64,000 nt of DNA. Source: Evansella caseinilytica. Lineage in GTDB: Bacteria; Bacillota; Bacilli; Bacillales; Salisediminibacteriaceae. This document shows, in pieces, positions 44,117 to 55,393 of the stretch. The translations under genes and the position numbers were made by a program. Under the pieces are notes generated by a model that was not told the origin of the DNA, searched no databases, and worked only from the letters and a program-made list of their open reading frames with translations. The first letter of the stretch is position 1; each line of letters opens with the position of its first letter. The stretch spans positions 30,019-94,018 of the forward strand of contig NZ_FNPI01000022.1 of the NCBI RefSeq assembly GCF_900107275.1, read 5' to 3'.

Positions 44117-45082
44117 ATGAAACAAAACATCGGTGATTATGTAAAAAATATAGTAAAAACGTTTATTTTTCCTTTTATGGTGTATGGCATTATATTAGCC
44201 ATTACGCTGATCGCAGGTGAATCGGGATATATGTCAGCAGGTGCTTTCGATCGGATCATTAGAAGTAGTGTTTTGACGACTATCATCGCCTATGCTATTG
44301 CACTTCCGTTATCTGGTGGGAGATGGGATTTTGCTCCAGGGATAATTATTATCCTGTCCGGAATTATTGGCAGTAACCTTGCCATTCAAAACGATTTAGG
44401 ACCAATAAGCCTATTAATGATCACGATCGCAGTAGCTGTTGTCCTTAGTTTATTAGAAGGTTTGGTCTATATCCTCGTTAGAGTTCCGACCATCATCGTG
44501 TCATTAGGGGTGGTAATGGTCTATGAGGCACTTTCGGGTATCGTCTTTAACGGATCTGGTGCACAGTTGTTTATGTATCCAAATCTATCAATTCTGGCCA
44601 AATCACCTTATATTTATGGCATTTTAATGGTGGTAATGTTGTTCTTCTATTACATTTTAACCTATACAAAGTTTGGTTTTGACACAAAGTCACTATCAGT
44701 CAATCCACGTTTAGCTGTGAGTATGGGGGTAAAAGAAAACCGAAATATTATGATAACGTATTTGGTTGTCGGTTTACTGTTAGGAGTTGCGGCTGTACTA
44801 AATGCTTCCACAGTCCTAGTCACACCAGCGAATAATTTAGCTTCAACGACATTGATGTTCTCGTCAATGGCTCCAGTGCTAGTTGGTCTATATTTAGCAA
44901 AATTTTCAAACATGGCTTTAGGGATTTTTTCAGGGGCGTTAGCAATGAATGCTTTTTCTTATGGCATGGTTGTTCTAGGAATTAACGGCTCTCTACAAAC
45001 GATCGTCTTAGGGGCATTTATCGTGTTCTTTATGGCTTACACGGTAAGAAGCGAGCGAGCAGCAGAGCAAGTAGCAGTGTAA
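44117..45082 (+). CDS. Sugar ABC transporter permease (RbsC-like), second
   Basis: A 321-residue permease of the same broad family as the one at 41875 but clearly different in sequence. About nine membrane segments are visible; LSGGRWDFAPGIIIILSG corresponds to the DxSxG permease motif region. GGGTGGTG precedes the ATG. The order ATPase-permease-binding protein-permease suggests a two-permease importer. Confidence 0.88.
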   Translation: MKQNIGDYVKNIVKTFIFPFMVYGIILAITLIAGESGYMSAGAFDRIIRSSVLTTIIAYAIALPLSGGRWDFAPGIIIILSGIIGSNLAIQNDLGPISLLMITIAVAVVLSLLEGLVYILVRVPTIIVSLGVVMVYEALSGIVFNGSGAQLFMYPNLSILAKSPYIYGILMVVMLFFYYILTYTKFGFDTKSLSVNPRLAVSMGVKENRNIMITYLVVGLLLGVAAVLNASTVLVTPANNLASTTLMFSSMAPVLVGLYLAKFSNMALGIFSGALAMNAFSYGMVVLGINGSLQTIVLGAFIVFFMAYTVRSERAAEQVAV

Positions 45083-45146
45083 AGAATAGCAGATTCGAAG
45101 CCTGGCAATAAAACAAGAAAGCACTCTGAAGATGTTGGAGGTACTT

Positions 45147-46850
45147 ATGAACATAAATAAATTACGTAATAAACCCTTTAACTTAAATGATGAAGAAATC
45201 GCTTGGGTCAAAAGCACATTCGATTCGCTTACGACTGAAGAGAAAATCGGACAGCTCTTTTTCATGGTCGGCTATAAACAGGATGAAGAATTTTTATCTC
45301 ATCTAACAGAGGATATTGGAATTGGTGGTTTAATGTGCCGAGCGATGGATAAGGAAAGCGTTATTGGTACAGTGAGCGCATTGCAGTCCAGCTCTAAAAT
45401 ACCTTTGCTGATTGCTGCCAATTTAGAAGCTGGTGGAACGGGAATTACGAGTGATGGGACGAAAATTGGCTCTAATCTAGCCATTTCCGCAACAAACGAC
45501 CCGAATTATGCTTATGAATTAGGGAAAATATGTGCTACTGAAGGAAAGAGTGTTGGGGCGAATTATGCTTTCGCACCTGTGATAGATATTGATTATAATT
45601 TTCAAAATCCAATTACAAATACGAGAACGTTCGGTAGTGACCCAGAACAAGTAAAGAATATGGGGCTTCAATATGTAAGTGGGTGTCAGGATCATGGAGT
45701 CGCTACCTCCATTAAGCACTTTCCAGGTGACGGGGTAGACGACCGTGATCAGCATCTGGTCACCTCCATTAATACATTTAGCACGGAGGAATGGGATCAG
45801 ACTTTTGGTATGGTTTATCAGGAATTAATTGATGCGGGGGCAATGACAGTTATGGTAGGTCACATTGCTTTACCTGAATATTCCAAACACTTGAATCCGC
45901 AATTGAAAGATGAGGATATTCTTCCGGCATCATTGGCTAGTGAGCTTTTAAACGGTTTACTTCGTGAAAAATTAAACTTCAATGGTCTGATCATTACGGA
46001 TGCTACGACAATGGCAGGGATGAATATTGCGATGGGCAGAGATGAGCTAGTACCTAAAGCGATAGAGAACGGTTGTGACATGTTTTTATTCACGAAGAAT
46101 TTAGAAGAGGATATTCACTTTATGAAGCAAGGCTATGAAAAGGGCTTGTTGTCCGAACAACGACTAAACAATGCTGTGCTTAGAGTACTTGGCCTTAAAG
46201 CATCCTTACAACTTCATAAAGGAAACAATGTCCCTTCCCTAGATGTAGCCAATGATTCGCTTAGAAGAGAAGAGCATCTTCAAGTAGCGAAAGAGGTTGC
46301 CGATCAGTCGATCACTTTAGTGAAGAAAGAAAAAGGTGTACTTCCTCTATCGCCAACAAAAGATAAGCGTATTCTCCTTTACGATATCGAAAGTGAAGCG
46401 AACGCACTAGGGTATAACAAAACGACTGGATTAGCAAAAACGTTTATTCCTTTATTGGAAAAAGAGGGTTTTGAGGTTACTAGATTTGAGCCGACCGGGA
46501 TCTATGAAGGGCTACAAGGCTCTTTTGAAGAGATGAAAAGGAACTATGACTTAATCATCTATTTATGTAATCTTGCAACCAAATCAAATCAAACGACAGT
46601 CAGAATAGAATGGCTCAATCCAATGGGTGTTAATGTTCCCATCTATATGAACTCGATCCCAACCATCTTTATTTCTACAGAAAATCCGTACCACTTGTTA
46701 GATGTCCCTAGAGTGAAGACGTTTATTAATACGTACGGAATGAATGATTATACCCTTCCATTATTAATTGAAAAAATGCTTGGAAAGTCAGAATTTAAAG
46801 GTAAGAGCCCAGTAGATCCATTTTGTGGAAAATGGGATACCCGACTATAA
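45147..46850 (+). CDS. GH3-family enzyme with NagZ-type His-Asp signature
   Basis: A 567-residue cytoplasmic GH3 protein with an N-terminal barrel (residues about 20-350) and a second alpha/beta domain. Residues 190-203 read KHFPGDG and then DQH, the NagZ-subfamily loop with H203 and D201 as the His-Asp acid/base pair; the nucleophile should be D285 in LIITDATTM. In this subfamily Cellulomonas Nag3 was shown to prefer phosphate over water as acceptor. No signal peptide. TTGGAGGTACTT precedes the ATG. Its substrate (glucoside or N-acetylglucosaminide) cannot be told from sequence. Confidence 0.85.
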   Translation: MNINKLRNKPFNLNDEEIAWVKSTFDSLTTEEKIGQLFFMVGYKQDEEFLSHLTEDIGIGGLMCRAMDKESVIGTVSALQSSSKIPLLIAANLEAGGTGITSDGTKIGSNLAISATNDPNYAYELGKICATEGKSVGANYAFAPVIDIDYNFQNPITNTRTFGSDPEQVKNMGLQYVSGCQDHGVATSIKHFPGDGVDDRDQHLVTSINTFSTEEWDQTFGMVYQELIDAGAMTVMVGHIALPEYSKHLNPQLKDEDILPASLASELLNGLLREKLNFNGLIITDATTMAGMNIAMGRDELVPKAIENGCDMFLFTKNLEEDIHFMKQGYEKGLLSEQRLNNAVLRVLGLKASLQLHKGNNVPSLDVANDSLRREEHLQVAKEVADQSITLVKKEKGVLPLSPTKDKRILLYDIESEANALGYNKTTGLAKTFIPLLEKEGFEVTRFEPTGIYEGLQGSFEEMKRNYDLIIYLCNLATKSNQTTVRIEWLNPMGVNVPIYMNSIPTIFISTENPYHLLDVPRVKTFINTYGMNDYTLPLLIEKMLGKSEFKGKSPVDPFCGKWDTRL

Positions 46851-46863
46851 TGAGGTGCTATAC

Positions 46864-47742
46864 GTGATCAACAAAACAATTAAACTATTTGAGCATTCTG
46901 ATGCGACATTAACCACTTACGTCTTAGATGATGGAGAATATGAAACGAAGAATACCGTACGGCCAGCAGTACTGATTTGTCCTGGCGGAGGCTATACGAT
47001 GATTTCACGGAATGAAGGAGAGCCTGTAGCGATCGCCTACGCTCAAAGAGGGTATCATGCTTTCGTTTTAACGTATTCAGTTAAAATTGATAACCCCTTT
47101 CCAACCGCATTAAAGGAATTAGCTAAGGCTATGTCTATCATTAGGGAAAATGCGGTTGATTGGCTAGTGGATAAAGATAACATCGCGGTAGTAGGTTTTT
47201 CTGCTGGAGGAAATTTAGCCTTAAGCTTAGGAATTTATCATCAAGAAGATTTCCTGACAAAAGATCTTCAGCTTCCTATTGAACAAATAAAGCCTAATCA
47301 TCTTATCTTAGGTTACCCAGCAGTGACGTTACAGTTAAGAAATTCGGAGACGCCAGCATACGTGATTGAATTGATGGAAAAGGGACTCATTCCAGACATG
47401 AGAGGGCCTAATATTCATGAAATTCTCCTTGGGAAAGAAAACCCGACAGAAGAGGAGAAGGCGTCATTAAACTTATTAAACTGCATTCATGATCGTGTGC
47501 CAAGAACGTTTATATGGGGGACCTACGAGGATACGCTTATCCCGCCAACGGATCTGTGGCAGCTAGGTATCAAGCTGTATGAATTTCAGGTTCCGAGCGA
47601 ACTTCATCTCTTTGAAAAAGGTCCACATGGAATGTCTATCTGTACAGACGCTGTTAAACCTGCTGAGCAAATTGAAGGGTTAAGTATTCCACAATGGTTT
47701 GATCTTAGCATCAAGTGGCTAAAGCAAGGAAAGAAACGGTAG
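46864..47742 (+). CDS. Alpha/beta hydrolase, acetyl-esterase-like
   Basis: A 292-residue esterase. The oxyanion loop CPGGGYTMISRNEGEP, the nucleophile elbow VGFSAGG and a late GPHGMS histidine form the expected catalytic set. Enzymes of this kind remove acetyl groups from sugars in hemicellulose use. The GTG at 46864 follows GAGGTG and is preferred to an ATG at 46825 that lies inside the GH3 gene. It is the last gene before a 240-bp gap. Confidence 0.8.
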   Translation: MINKTIKLFEHSDATLTTYVLDDGEYETKNTVRPAVLICPGGGYTMISRNEGEPVAIAYAQRGYHAFVLTYSVKIDNPFPTALKELAKAMSIIRENAVDWLVDKDNIAVVGFSAGGNLALSLGIYHQEDFLTKDLQLPIEQIKPNHLILGYPAVTLQLRNSETPAYVIELMEKGLIPDMRGPNIHEILLGKENPTEEEKASLNLLNCIHDRVPRTFIWGTYEDTLIPPTDLWQLGIKLYEFQVPSELHLFEKGPHGMSICTDAVKPAEQIEGLSIPQWFDLSIKWLKQGKKR

Positions 47743-47982
47743 ACGATGTAAACTACCAGTTCCAACAGTCCAGGTTCAGCCGACACGAGAAGCATACTTC
47801 ATGATTGATTTTTTTAGGAAATGATGACTGCCAAAAGTTGAAAGGGAAGCGGTATTGCGAAAAATGTGAGCGTTGATGGAATATTGTTTTCTTTTTTTGT
47901 GAGGTACAGGAAGACTTGTCATGGAAATGAGAAAACCGTCCTTGCGCTTCCTTTGATTCATAACATATAAGGAGTTTTTTTC

Positions 47983-48648
47983 ATGGGAAAACAAATAAAA
48001 GCTTTTATTTTTGACCTTGATGGGGTCATTACAGATACAGCAGAATACCATTATTTAGCTTGGAAGCAGTTAGCAGAAGATATGGGTATTTCCTTTGACC
48101 GTGATTTCAATGAACAGTTAAAAGGGGTGAGAAGAATGGATTCTCTTAAGCACATTCTTACTTTAAACCCTAAACTAAGCTTTTCAAAGGAAGAATTAGA
48201 GGCACTTGCGACAAGAAAGAATGAACACTACATCACGTTGATTAAAGATATGACACCAAATGATATTCTTCCAGGGATCAGGAAATTAATTGAAGAGATT
48301 AAAAAACATGAACTTCAATTAGCACTTGGGTCTGCAAGTAAAAATGCAAGAATCGTCTTGGAACGGTTACAATTACTCAATTCCTTCGATTATATTGTCG
48401 ATGCTGCCAAGGTTGAGCATGGTAAACCACATCCTGAAACATTTTTAACGGGCGCAGAAGGTTTAGGTGTATCTCCTTTAAATTGTGTTGGTGTTGAAGA
48501 TGCTAAAGCCGGTGTGGATGCCATTAAAGCGGCGGGCATGTTTGCCGTAGGAATTGGCTCCAAAGAGCACTTAGCAAAAGCAGACTATATTGTTGAAACG
48601 ACAAGGGAATTACAATTTGTTAACATCATGGCAGAAGTAACTAAATAG
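47983..48648 (+). CDS. pgmB: Beta-phosphoglucomutase-like HAD enzyme
   Basis: A 221-residue HAD-superfamily protein. FDLDGVITDTAEYHYLAWK holds the two catalytic aspartates and the cap region typical of beta-phosphoglucomutase; LGSASKNA and GVEDAKAGVDAIKAAGM are the second and last HAD motifs. The expected reaction is beta-D-glucose-1-phosphate to glucose-6-phosphate. AAGGAG precedes the ATG and a terminator follows. No classical inverting phosphorylase is next to it, which makes the GH3 enzyme the candidate source of its substrate. Confidence 0.88.
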   Translation: MGKQIKAFIFDLDGVITDTAEYHYLAWKQLAEDMGISFDRDFNEQLKGVRRMDSLKHILTLNPKLSFSKEELEALATRKNEHYITLIKDMTPNDILPGIRKLIEEIKKHELQLALGSASKNARIVLERLQLLNSFDYIVDAAKVEHGKPHPETFLTGAEGLGVSPLNCVGVEDAKAGVDAIKAAGMFAVGIGSKEHLAKADYIVETTRELQFVNIMAEVTK

Positions 48649-48665
48649 AAGCAGTTTAGCAACAT

Positions 48666-48708
48666 GATGACTAATGAGTCAACAAATCTACTTATTAGTC
48701 ATCTTTTT
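48666..48708 (+). terminator. Terminator after the mutase gene
   Basis: GATGACTAAT pairs with ATTAGTCATC, with further AGT/ACT pairing inside, followed by five T. The group II intron 5' fragment begins immediately after the T-run, the insertion habit of class C introns. Confidence 0.75.
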
Positions 48709-48955
48709 GCGCCAGGCATGTTCAACAACTTGGTGGTGAAAGTCCACTACAGGCTTGGCAGTAGGAACTGTTAACAAAAGGCAAGGGTGTCCTTCGCGAG
48801 GTGGAATCTGAAGGAAGCCGGAGGCAAAATCCCGAACTGACGAACAGAAACTGTATATAAGGCTGAATCGGAACGGATAAGTTTGCACACAAAACAAAAC
48901 CCAATACTGCCCGATGCTTTCGCTGGTTTGATCGTTACGGTGCTGTCGTTTAATA
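48709..48955 (+). mobile_element. Group II intron 5' fragment (domain I region)
   Basis: The stretch begins GCGCCAGGCATG. It carries the landmarks TGGTGAAAGTCCACTACAGG, AGGTGGAATCTGAAGGAAGC, CTGACGAACAGAAACTG and GGACGGATAAGTTTG-like GGAACGGATAAGTTTGC, all characteristic of the ribozyme 5' half of bacterial group II introns. No maturase frame follows. It is on the same strand as the intron 3' remnant at 36925-37236, 11.5 kb away on the other side of the sugar genes. Confidence 0.75.
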
Positions 48956-48968
48956 ATAACCACAAAAA

Positions 48969-49007
48969 ATAATCCACCCTTGAGTTAGCGAGGCTCAGGT
49001 GGATTAT
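48969..49007 (-). terminator. Minus-strand terminator-like hairpin
   Basis: ATAATCCACC pairs with GGTGGATTAT with a TTGAG/CTCA inner stem; an A-run on the plus strand gives a T-run on the minus strand. On the plus strand a further hairpin with T-run lies at 49054-49089 (AATACCG/CGGTATT). The remaining gap to 49365 has only a weak 42-codon frame at 49156-49284, not accepted as a gene. Confidence 0.5.
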
Positions 49008-49364
49008 CAGTTCACTAAACAGCCGATCCCCCTTGTAGGGAACCGTCTATTGCAATACCGTTAGTGTTACCAGCACTAGCGGTATTTTTACTGTTATCCT
49101 TTTTCAATCTCATTATACCCATTTTTTTTTTAAAACAATATAAAAATCAGGATGGATGGAAAACGCTACGTTGAAAATTTCTTTCATCACCTGGGGATTT
49201 GGATTAGTTGGCTGCTTAAGCTTTGGTTGCTGTTGCCTGGGAAAAACGGAGGATGCAGAAGAAGAAGGATTTTTGTATCTATGAAGAAAGCATGGTCTTT
49301 TTTTATTCTTGAAAAATACTTTCGACCAGAAAAGATACATTAAATGGAATGAAAGCGCGTGGTA

Positions 49365-49403
49365 TAATAAAAAACCCCGCTCGCACTGAGCAGGGCCGTT
49401 TTT
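49365..49403. terminator. Bidirectional terminator
   Basis: CCCGCTC pairs with GAGCAGGG (one bulged A), with an A-run before and a T-run after, directly at the 3' end of the minus-strand lipoprotein gene. Confidence 0.75.
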
Positions 49404-49991
49404 TTATTCGAATGTGACACTGACTTCTGCTTGCTCCTGGAAGTCGAAGTCATCCCACGAAAGTACGTGAAGCAACATTTCAAAATCGTTTTCCATCGCC
49501 GGCAGTTCTCCATCAGAAACGTCTTGTAGGGTAAGTACCGCGTCTGCCGCTTTGCCGGATGCTACTTCCGTGCTCATGAAGATGAGAGAATCATCAACCA
49601 TACGCCCATCTATAGATACATCACGCGCTTGAAACACGATGGTTTCATCACGTTTGTTTTCTACGTCAAATTTAATCTCGATCTTTTCGCCAAATACACT
49701 GTCCTCGGATCTTTCAATACTAACGAGAGTCGCCTTAAAGTTGTCGTTGTCGGCAATCTCCATGTTTAGTTCAATAAGATCTTCTCCGCCGGAGTTATCA
49801 GCTGCTTTCTCATCATCCGTTCCGTCCTCATCAGTTGTTTCTTCTCCAGTAGACTCATCCTCTGTTGTATTGTTTTCTGATGTCTCATCACCCGGTTCAT
49901 CTTTTGACTTATCTTCAGAGGCGTCTTCTCCACATGCAGCAAGCAAACTTGCTAGTAAAATAGTTAAAACTACAAACTTTAATTTCTTCAT
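49404..49991 (-). CDS. DUF4352-like lipoprotein with acidic linker
   Basis: A 195-residue lipoprotein. LLAAC gives lipidated Cys20; residues about 21-70 are an extremely acidic Glu/Asp/Thr linker. The C-terminal beta-rich domain has FKATLVSIERSEDSVFG and EIKFDVENKRDETIVF, resembling the telokin-like DUF4352 fold seen on Firmicute surfaces. Function unknown. Its start at 49991 is followed by a monocistronic layout with a terminator. Confidence 0.75.
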   Translation of the reverse strand: MKKLKFVVLTILLASLLAACGEDASEDKSKDEPGDETSENNTTEDESTGEETTDEDGTDDEKAADNSGGEDLIELNMEIADNDNFKATLVSIERSEDSVFGEKIEIKFDVENKRDETIVFQARDVSIDGRMVDDSLIFMSTEVASGKAADAVLTLQDVSDGELPAMENDFEMLLHVLSWDDFDFQEQAEVSVTFE

Positions 49992-50413
49992 AAAATAATA
50001 TAACCCCCTATTTATAGTTACTCGACTAAAATACCATATTTACCAGTAGAATTAAAGAAAAGATGTGTGATTTTATGGGGAAATAGGATATATTACCTAT
50101 ATTTTGATTTGAGGGATTAGGTATAAAATCCATGGGTGTATGATTCAGAATGGATGTTCAAAAAACAACACATCGCTTTGATACAGATTAGCTGGAAAGA
50201 AAGACTCATAACGTCAATCCTGACTTATCAACAGCTTAAAGTGTATGATAATGTAGTGGAAAAATAGCTTGAGGCAGGTGTTGAGCTCAGGAATGATGTG
50301 TCATCTAGTATCGCGTCAATGCAGTTATACCGCTGTTTTCCCTACTGAAGCAACAAAAAGAGGCGGAAAAGAGCCATAGCACCATCACTGATTTGAGAAA
50401 AAAAGACGTAATA
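49992..50413. other. Gap with degraded sequence
   Basis: No intact gene. A short coding-like piece on the plus strand near 50260-50330 (LEAGVELRNDVSSSIASMQL in outline) breaks at stops and could not be assigned to a family. Confidence 0.35.
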
Positions 50414-50476
50414 GTTATCCACAAAGTTATTCACATGTTATAAAAAATATCCACAAACAAGATGGGTTTGTCCACA
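50414..50476 (+). promoter_or_regulatory. Cluster of four DnaA-box-like sites
   Basis: Four 9-mers in the same orientation lie within 63 bp: TTATCCACA (perfect, 50414-50422), TTATTCACA (50426-50434), ATATCCACA (50446-50454) and TTGTCCACA (50468-50476). The last three differ from the consensus at one position each. An AT-rich stretch lies between the second and third. The region up to 50697 holds no further gene. Confidence 0.6.
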
Positions 50477-50697
50477 AGATCAGCTAAAGTGAACATGACG
50501 GAGAAACCGCTGATGTGAGCTGAAACGCTCCGGGAAAGCTGCGAAAGTAACGAGATGAAAAAATCAGGTATCGTGTTTTCCATTTCCAATCGCGAACCCA
50601 TTCCAGCGACGGTACTGGGAAAAAGGCGGCATAACTCCACCCCAGCGCCGCTACTTGCTTTATTTGGGAGGCTCCTGCCTGATGGGAGCTGATGCCG

Positions 50698-51423
50698 CTA
50701 TTGCTGGAGCTTGTATATTTCACGCGCCATCGATTCAAGAATATAAACTACAGGCACCTGGGTTGTGATATTTGTTTGCTCGAAAAATTCCTCCGAGACA
50801 TAATACGCAATGTTGACATCGGAGATTTTCGACACGGAGGAAAGTTTATTATTAGTGATGCTGATGATTTTGCTTCCTTCCTGCTTCAGTTGATTTACTT
50901 GAGTCAACGTAAACGGGTTTTCCCCGGAAACAGATAAGGCGATGGTGACGCTGTTATGGCGGAGCTTCGAATGAATCGGGTAGGAAAAGTCTTTGATATA
51001 CATGGAGAACTTCCCTAAGCCGGAAAAATATCTTGCACCATATTCAGCAAGGATTCCCGAACTGCCGATTCCTATAAAAATAACGCTGTCAGCCTTGGCA
51101 ACAAGGGCGGCAGCCTGCGAGATTTTTTCTTCCATATCTCCCTTAAACGCGCGCTCGAAAAATTCCACGATGGCATGCTGGGAACTTTTAATCGCAGTTT
51201 TTTCCTGTTTGGCTAAATGCATCTTCAGCTTTACTTTAAATTCGGAAAAGCCTTCGCAATTCACTTTCCGGCAAAAACGTAAAATCGTCGATGTCGATAC
51301 ATGGGTTTCATCAGCCAATTCGCGAATCCGCATATAAGCAACTTTACCGCCATGTTGACAAATGTAATTATATATCGACGTTTCCAGTTCATTGAAAGAG
51401 GCAATGACTTCGCTTGAAAACAT
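50698..51423 (-). CDS. MurR/RpiR family transcriptional regulator
   Basis: A 241-residue regulator with an N-terminal HTH_6 domain (THVSTSTILRFCRKVNCEGFS) and a C-terminal SIS sugar-phosphate-binding domain beginning near VIFIGIGSSGILAEYGARYF. It would respond to a phosphosugar. The ATG at 51423 follows AGAGAGGA; a longer upstream extension lacks a site. It is divergent from the two 6-phospho-beta-glucosidases and probably controls them. Confidence 0.9.
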   Translation of the reverse strand: MFSSEVIASFNELETSIYNYICQHGGKVAYMRIRELADETHVSTSTILRFCRKVNCEGFSEFKVKLKMHLAKQEKTAIKSSQHAIVEFFERAFKGDMEEKISQAAALVAKADSVIFIGIGSSGILAEYGARYFSGLGKFSMYIKDFSYPIHSKLRHNSVTIALSVSGENPFTLTQVNQLKQEGSKIISITNNKLSSVSKISDVNIAYYVSEEFFEQTNITTQVPVVYILESMAREIYKLQQ

Positions 51424-51579
51424 AGGATTCTTCCTCTCTGTTAAGCTGCCTGATAACTCGATTATACCATGAAAAAACATCGTGTTACACAAAAGTCACA
51501 AAAGCCTTTCGATGTAAAAAAAAACTAGATGCGCTTCCGTTGTTTACTATTTTTCATCATAAAACTACGATGTATGTAG

Positions 51580-53076
<1,497 letters not shown>

Positions 53077-53084
53077 ACGGCTCG

Positions 53085-53123
53085 GAACAGTACCTCAATT
53101 CAATTGGATTGAAGGTGCTGTTC
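53085..53123 (+). terminator. Hairpin between the two GH1 genes
   Basis: GAACAGTACCT pairs imperfectly with AGGTGCTGTTC around an inner AATTCAATTGGATT region. Only a short T-run follows, so termination is likely partial. Confidence 0.45.
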
Positions 53124-53256
53124 GTCTTTGTGTGGTGCAATGAGAAAAAGTCGATGGTAGCTAGAGAAGATGACACTTGTTATGACGCAAATGAGGGTCG
53201 TTTTTCGATCATTTGTGGAACGTTAAGATGAAGAAGGAAAAAAACAGGAGGAATGA

Positions 53257-54705
<1,449 letters not shown>

Positions 54706-54713
54706 AGTTTGAG

Positions 54714-54761
54714 GTGCCAGGCACCTTATGACGCTTTAAAGCGTCATAGGGTGCCTGGCAC
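54714..54761 (+). terminator. 48-nt near-perfect palindrome after the GH1 pair
   Basis: GTGCCAGGCACC and GGTGCCTGGCAC flank an inner perfect palindrome TATGACGCTTT / AAAGCGTCATA. GTTTT follows shortly after. It should terminate GH1 transcription; the GTGCCTGGCAC arm recalls a repeat common in Bacillus genomes. Confidence 0.65.
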
Positions 54762-54911
54762 TGTTTTAGGACAAAATGCGGCACACTATTGACTGGTTCA
54801 TTATTGATATGGGCCAATGATATTTCCGATCGTTCACGCTGGGCTGTCATTTGGTGCATCAATTCTATAAACTAAACTATCGATGTTCATTATTGGGATA
54901 TTGAAAACAAA

Positions 54912-55020
54912 CGGAAATTGTTGAAACAGGCGGAATTATCAACTAGACCGACGGGATTATTCATGAAATCGACGGAATTACCGTTGAAACTGGCGGGATC
55001 ATTAGCGAATCCGACGGGAA
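54912..55020 (+). repeat. Array with 21-bp period
   Basis: Six CGG anchors lie at 54912, 54931, 54952, 54973, 54994 and 55015: one 19-bp step, then four steps of exactly 21 bp. The unit consensus is roughly CGG(G/A)ATTATnnnTGAAA(T/C)CGA. A second, shorter array of the same unit lies at 63250-63300, on the other side of the ABC-PHP-GntR operon. Confidence 0.75.
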
Positions 55021-55059
55021 GGTCATCGCCCCCCTGTAATTGTTAGCAAATTGGACAAT

Positions 55060-55073
55060 AGTACAACTGTACT
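55060..55073 (+). promoter_or_regulatory. Perfect palindromic operator candidate
   Basis: AGTACA-AC-TGTACT is a perfect 6-2-6 inverted repeat lying just after TTGGAC (55051-55056). It is a good candidate operator for the GntR regulator encoded at the end of this operon. The -10 box is not clear. Confidence 0.5.
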
Positions 55074-55099
55074 GATCTTTTCAAGTCAGCTGGATGGTT

Positions 55100-55173
55100 T
55101 GGAGCGTTGCCAAACTATTTCCTTTATAACACGCTCCATACAAGAGGACAGCATATTTCTCTTGTATTTTTTT
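55100..55173 (+). terminator. Two-hairpin leader with terminator upstream of the ABC operon
   Basis: TGGAGCGT pairs with ACGCTCCA (55100-55138), and immediately after it ATACAAGAG pairs with CTCTTGTAT (55138-55167) followed by seven T. No gene lies between the operator and this terminator, so it looks like an attenuator. About 220 bp of AT-rich DNA without a convincing gene follow, up to the permease. Confidence 0.6.
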
Positions 55174-55393
55174 ATGGATAAAAAATTAATGATGTCTAGA
55201 CCTTTATTGCTGTTTATTTATATTTACTTATTAATAAATCCAAGTTGTTTTAACGTTAGCTTAATATATATCACCTACAATAATTGTAAGAAGTCTATAC
55301 AATATCTGGGGAGTGGTGTTCTTTCATCAGAAGATTATTCAATGTTTACCTAGCGCTGCTGCACATATTTTGAATGGAGGAAGTGTAAATCCA

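Noticed and set aside
49156..49284. 42-codon frame with a hydrophobic cysteine-rich segment and an acidic end
   Set aside because: The ribosome-binding site is weak, no family is recognised, and overlapping frames exist on both strands. It may be the remnant of a small lipoprotein gene but cannot be supported.
55051..55353. 100-codon plus-strand frame before the ABC permease
   Set aside because: It spans the operator-like palindrome, two leader hairpins and a terminator T-run, so it is very unlikely to be translated.
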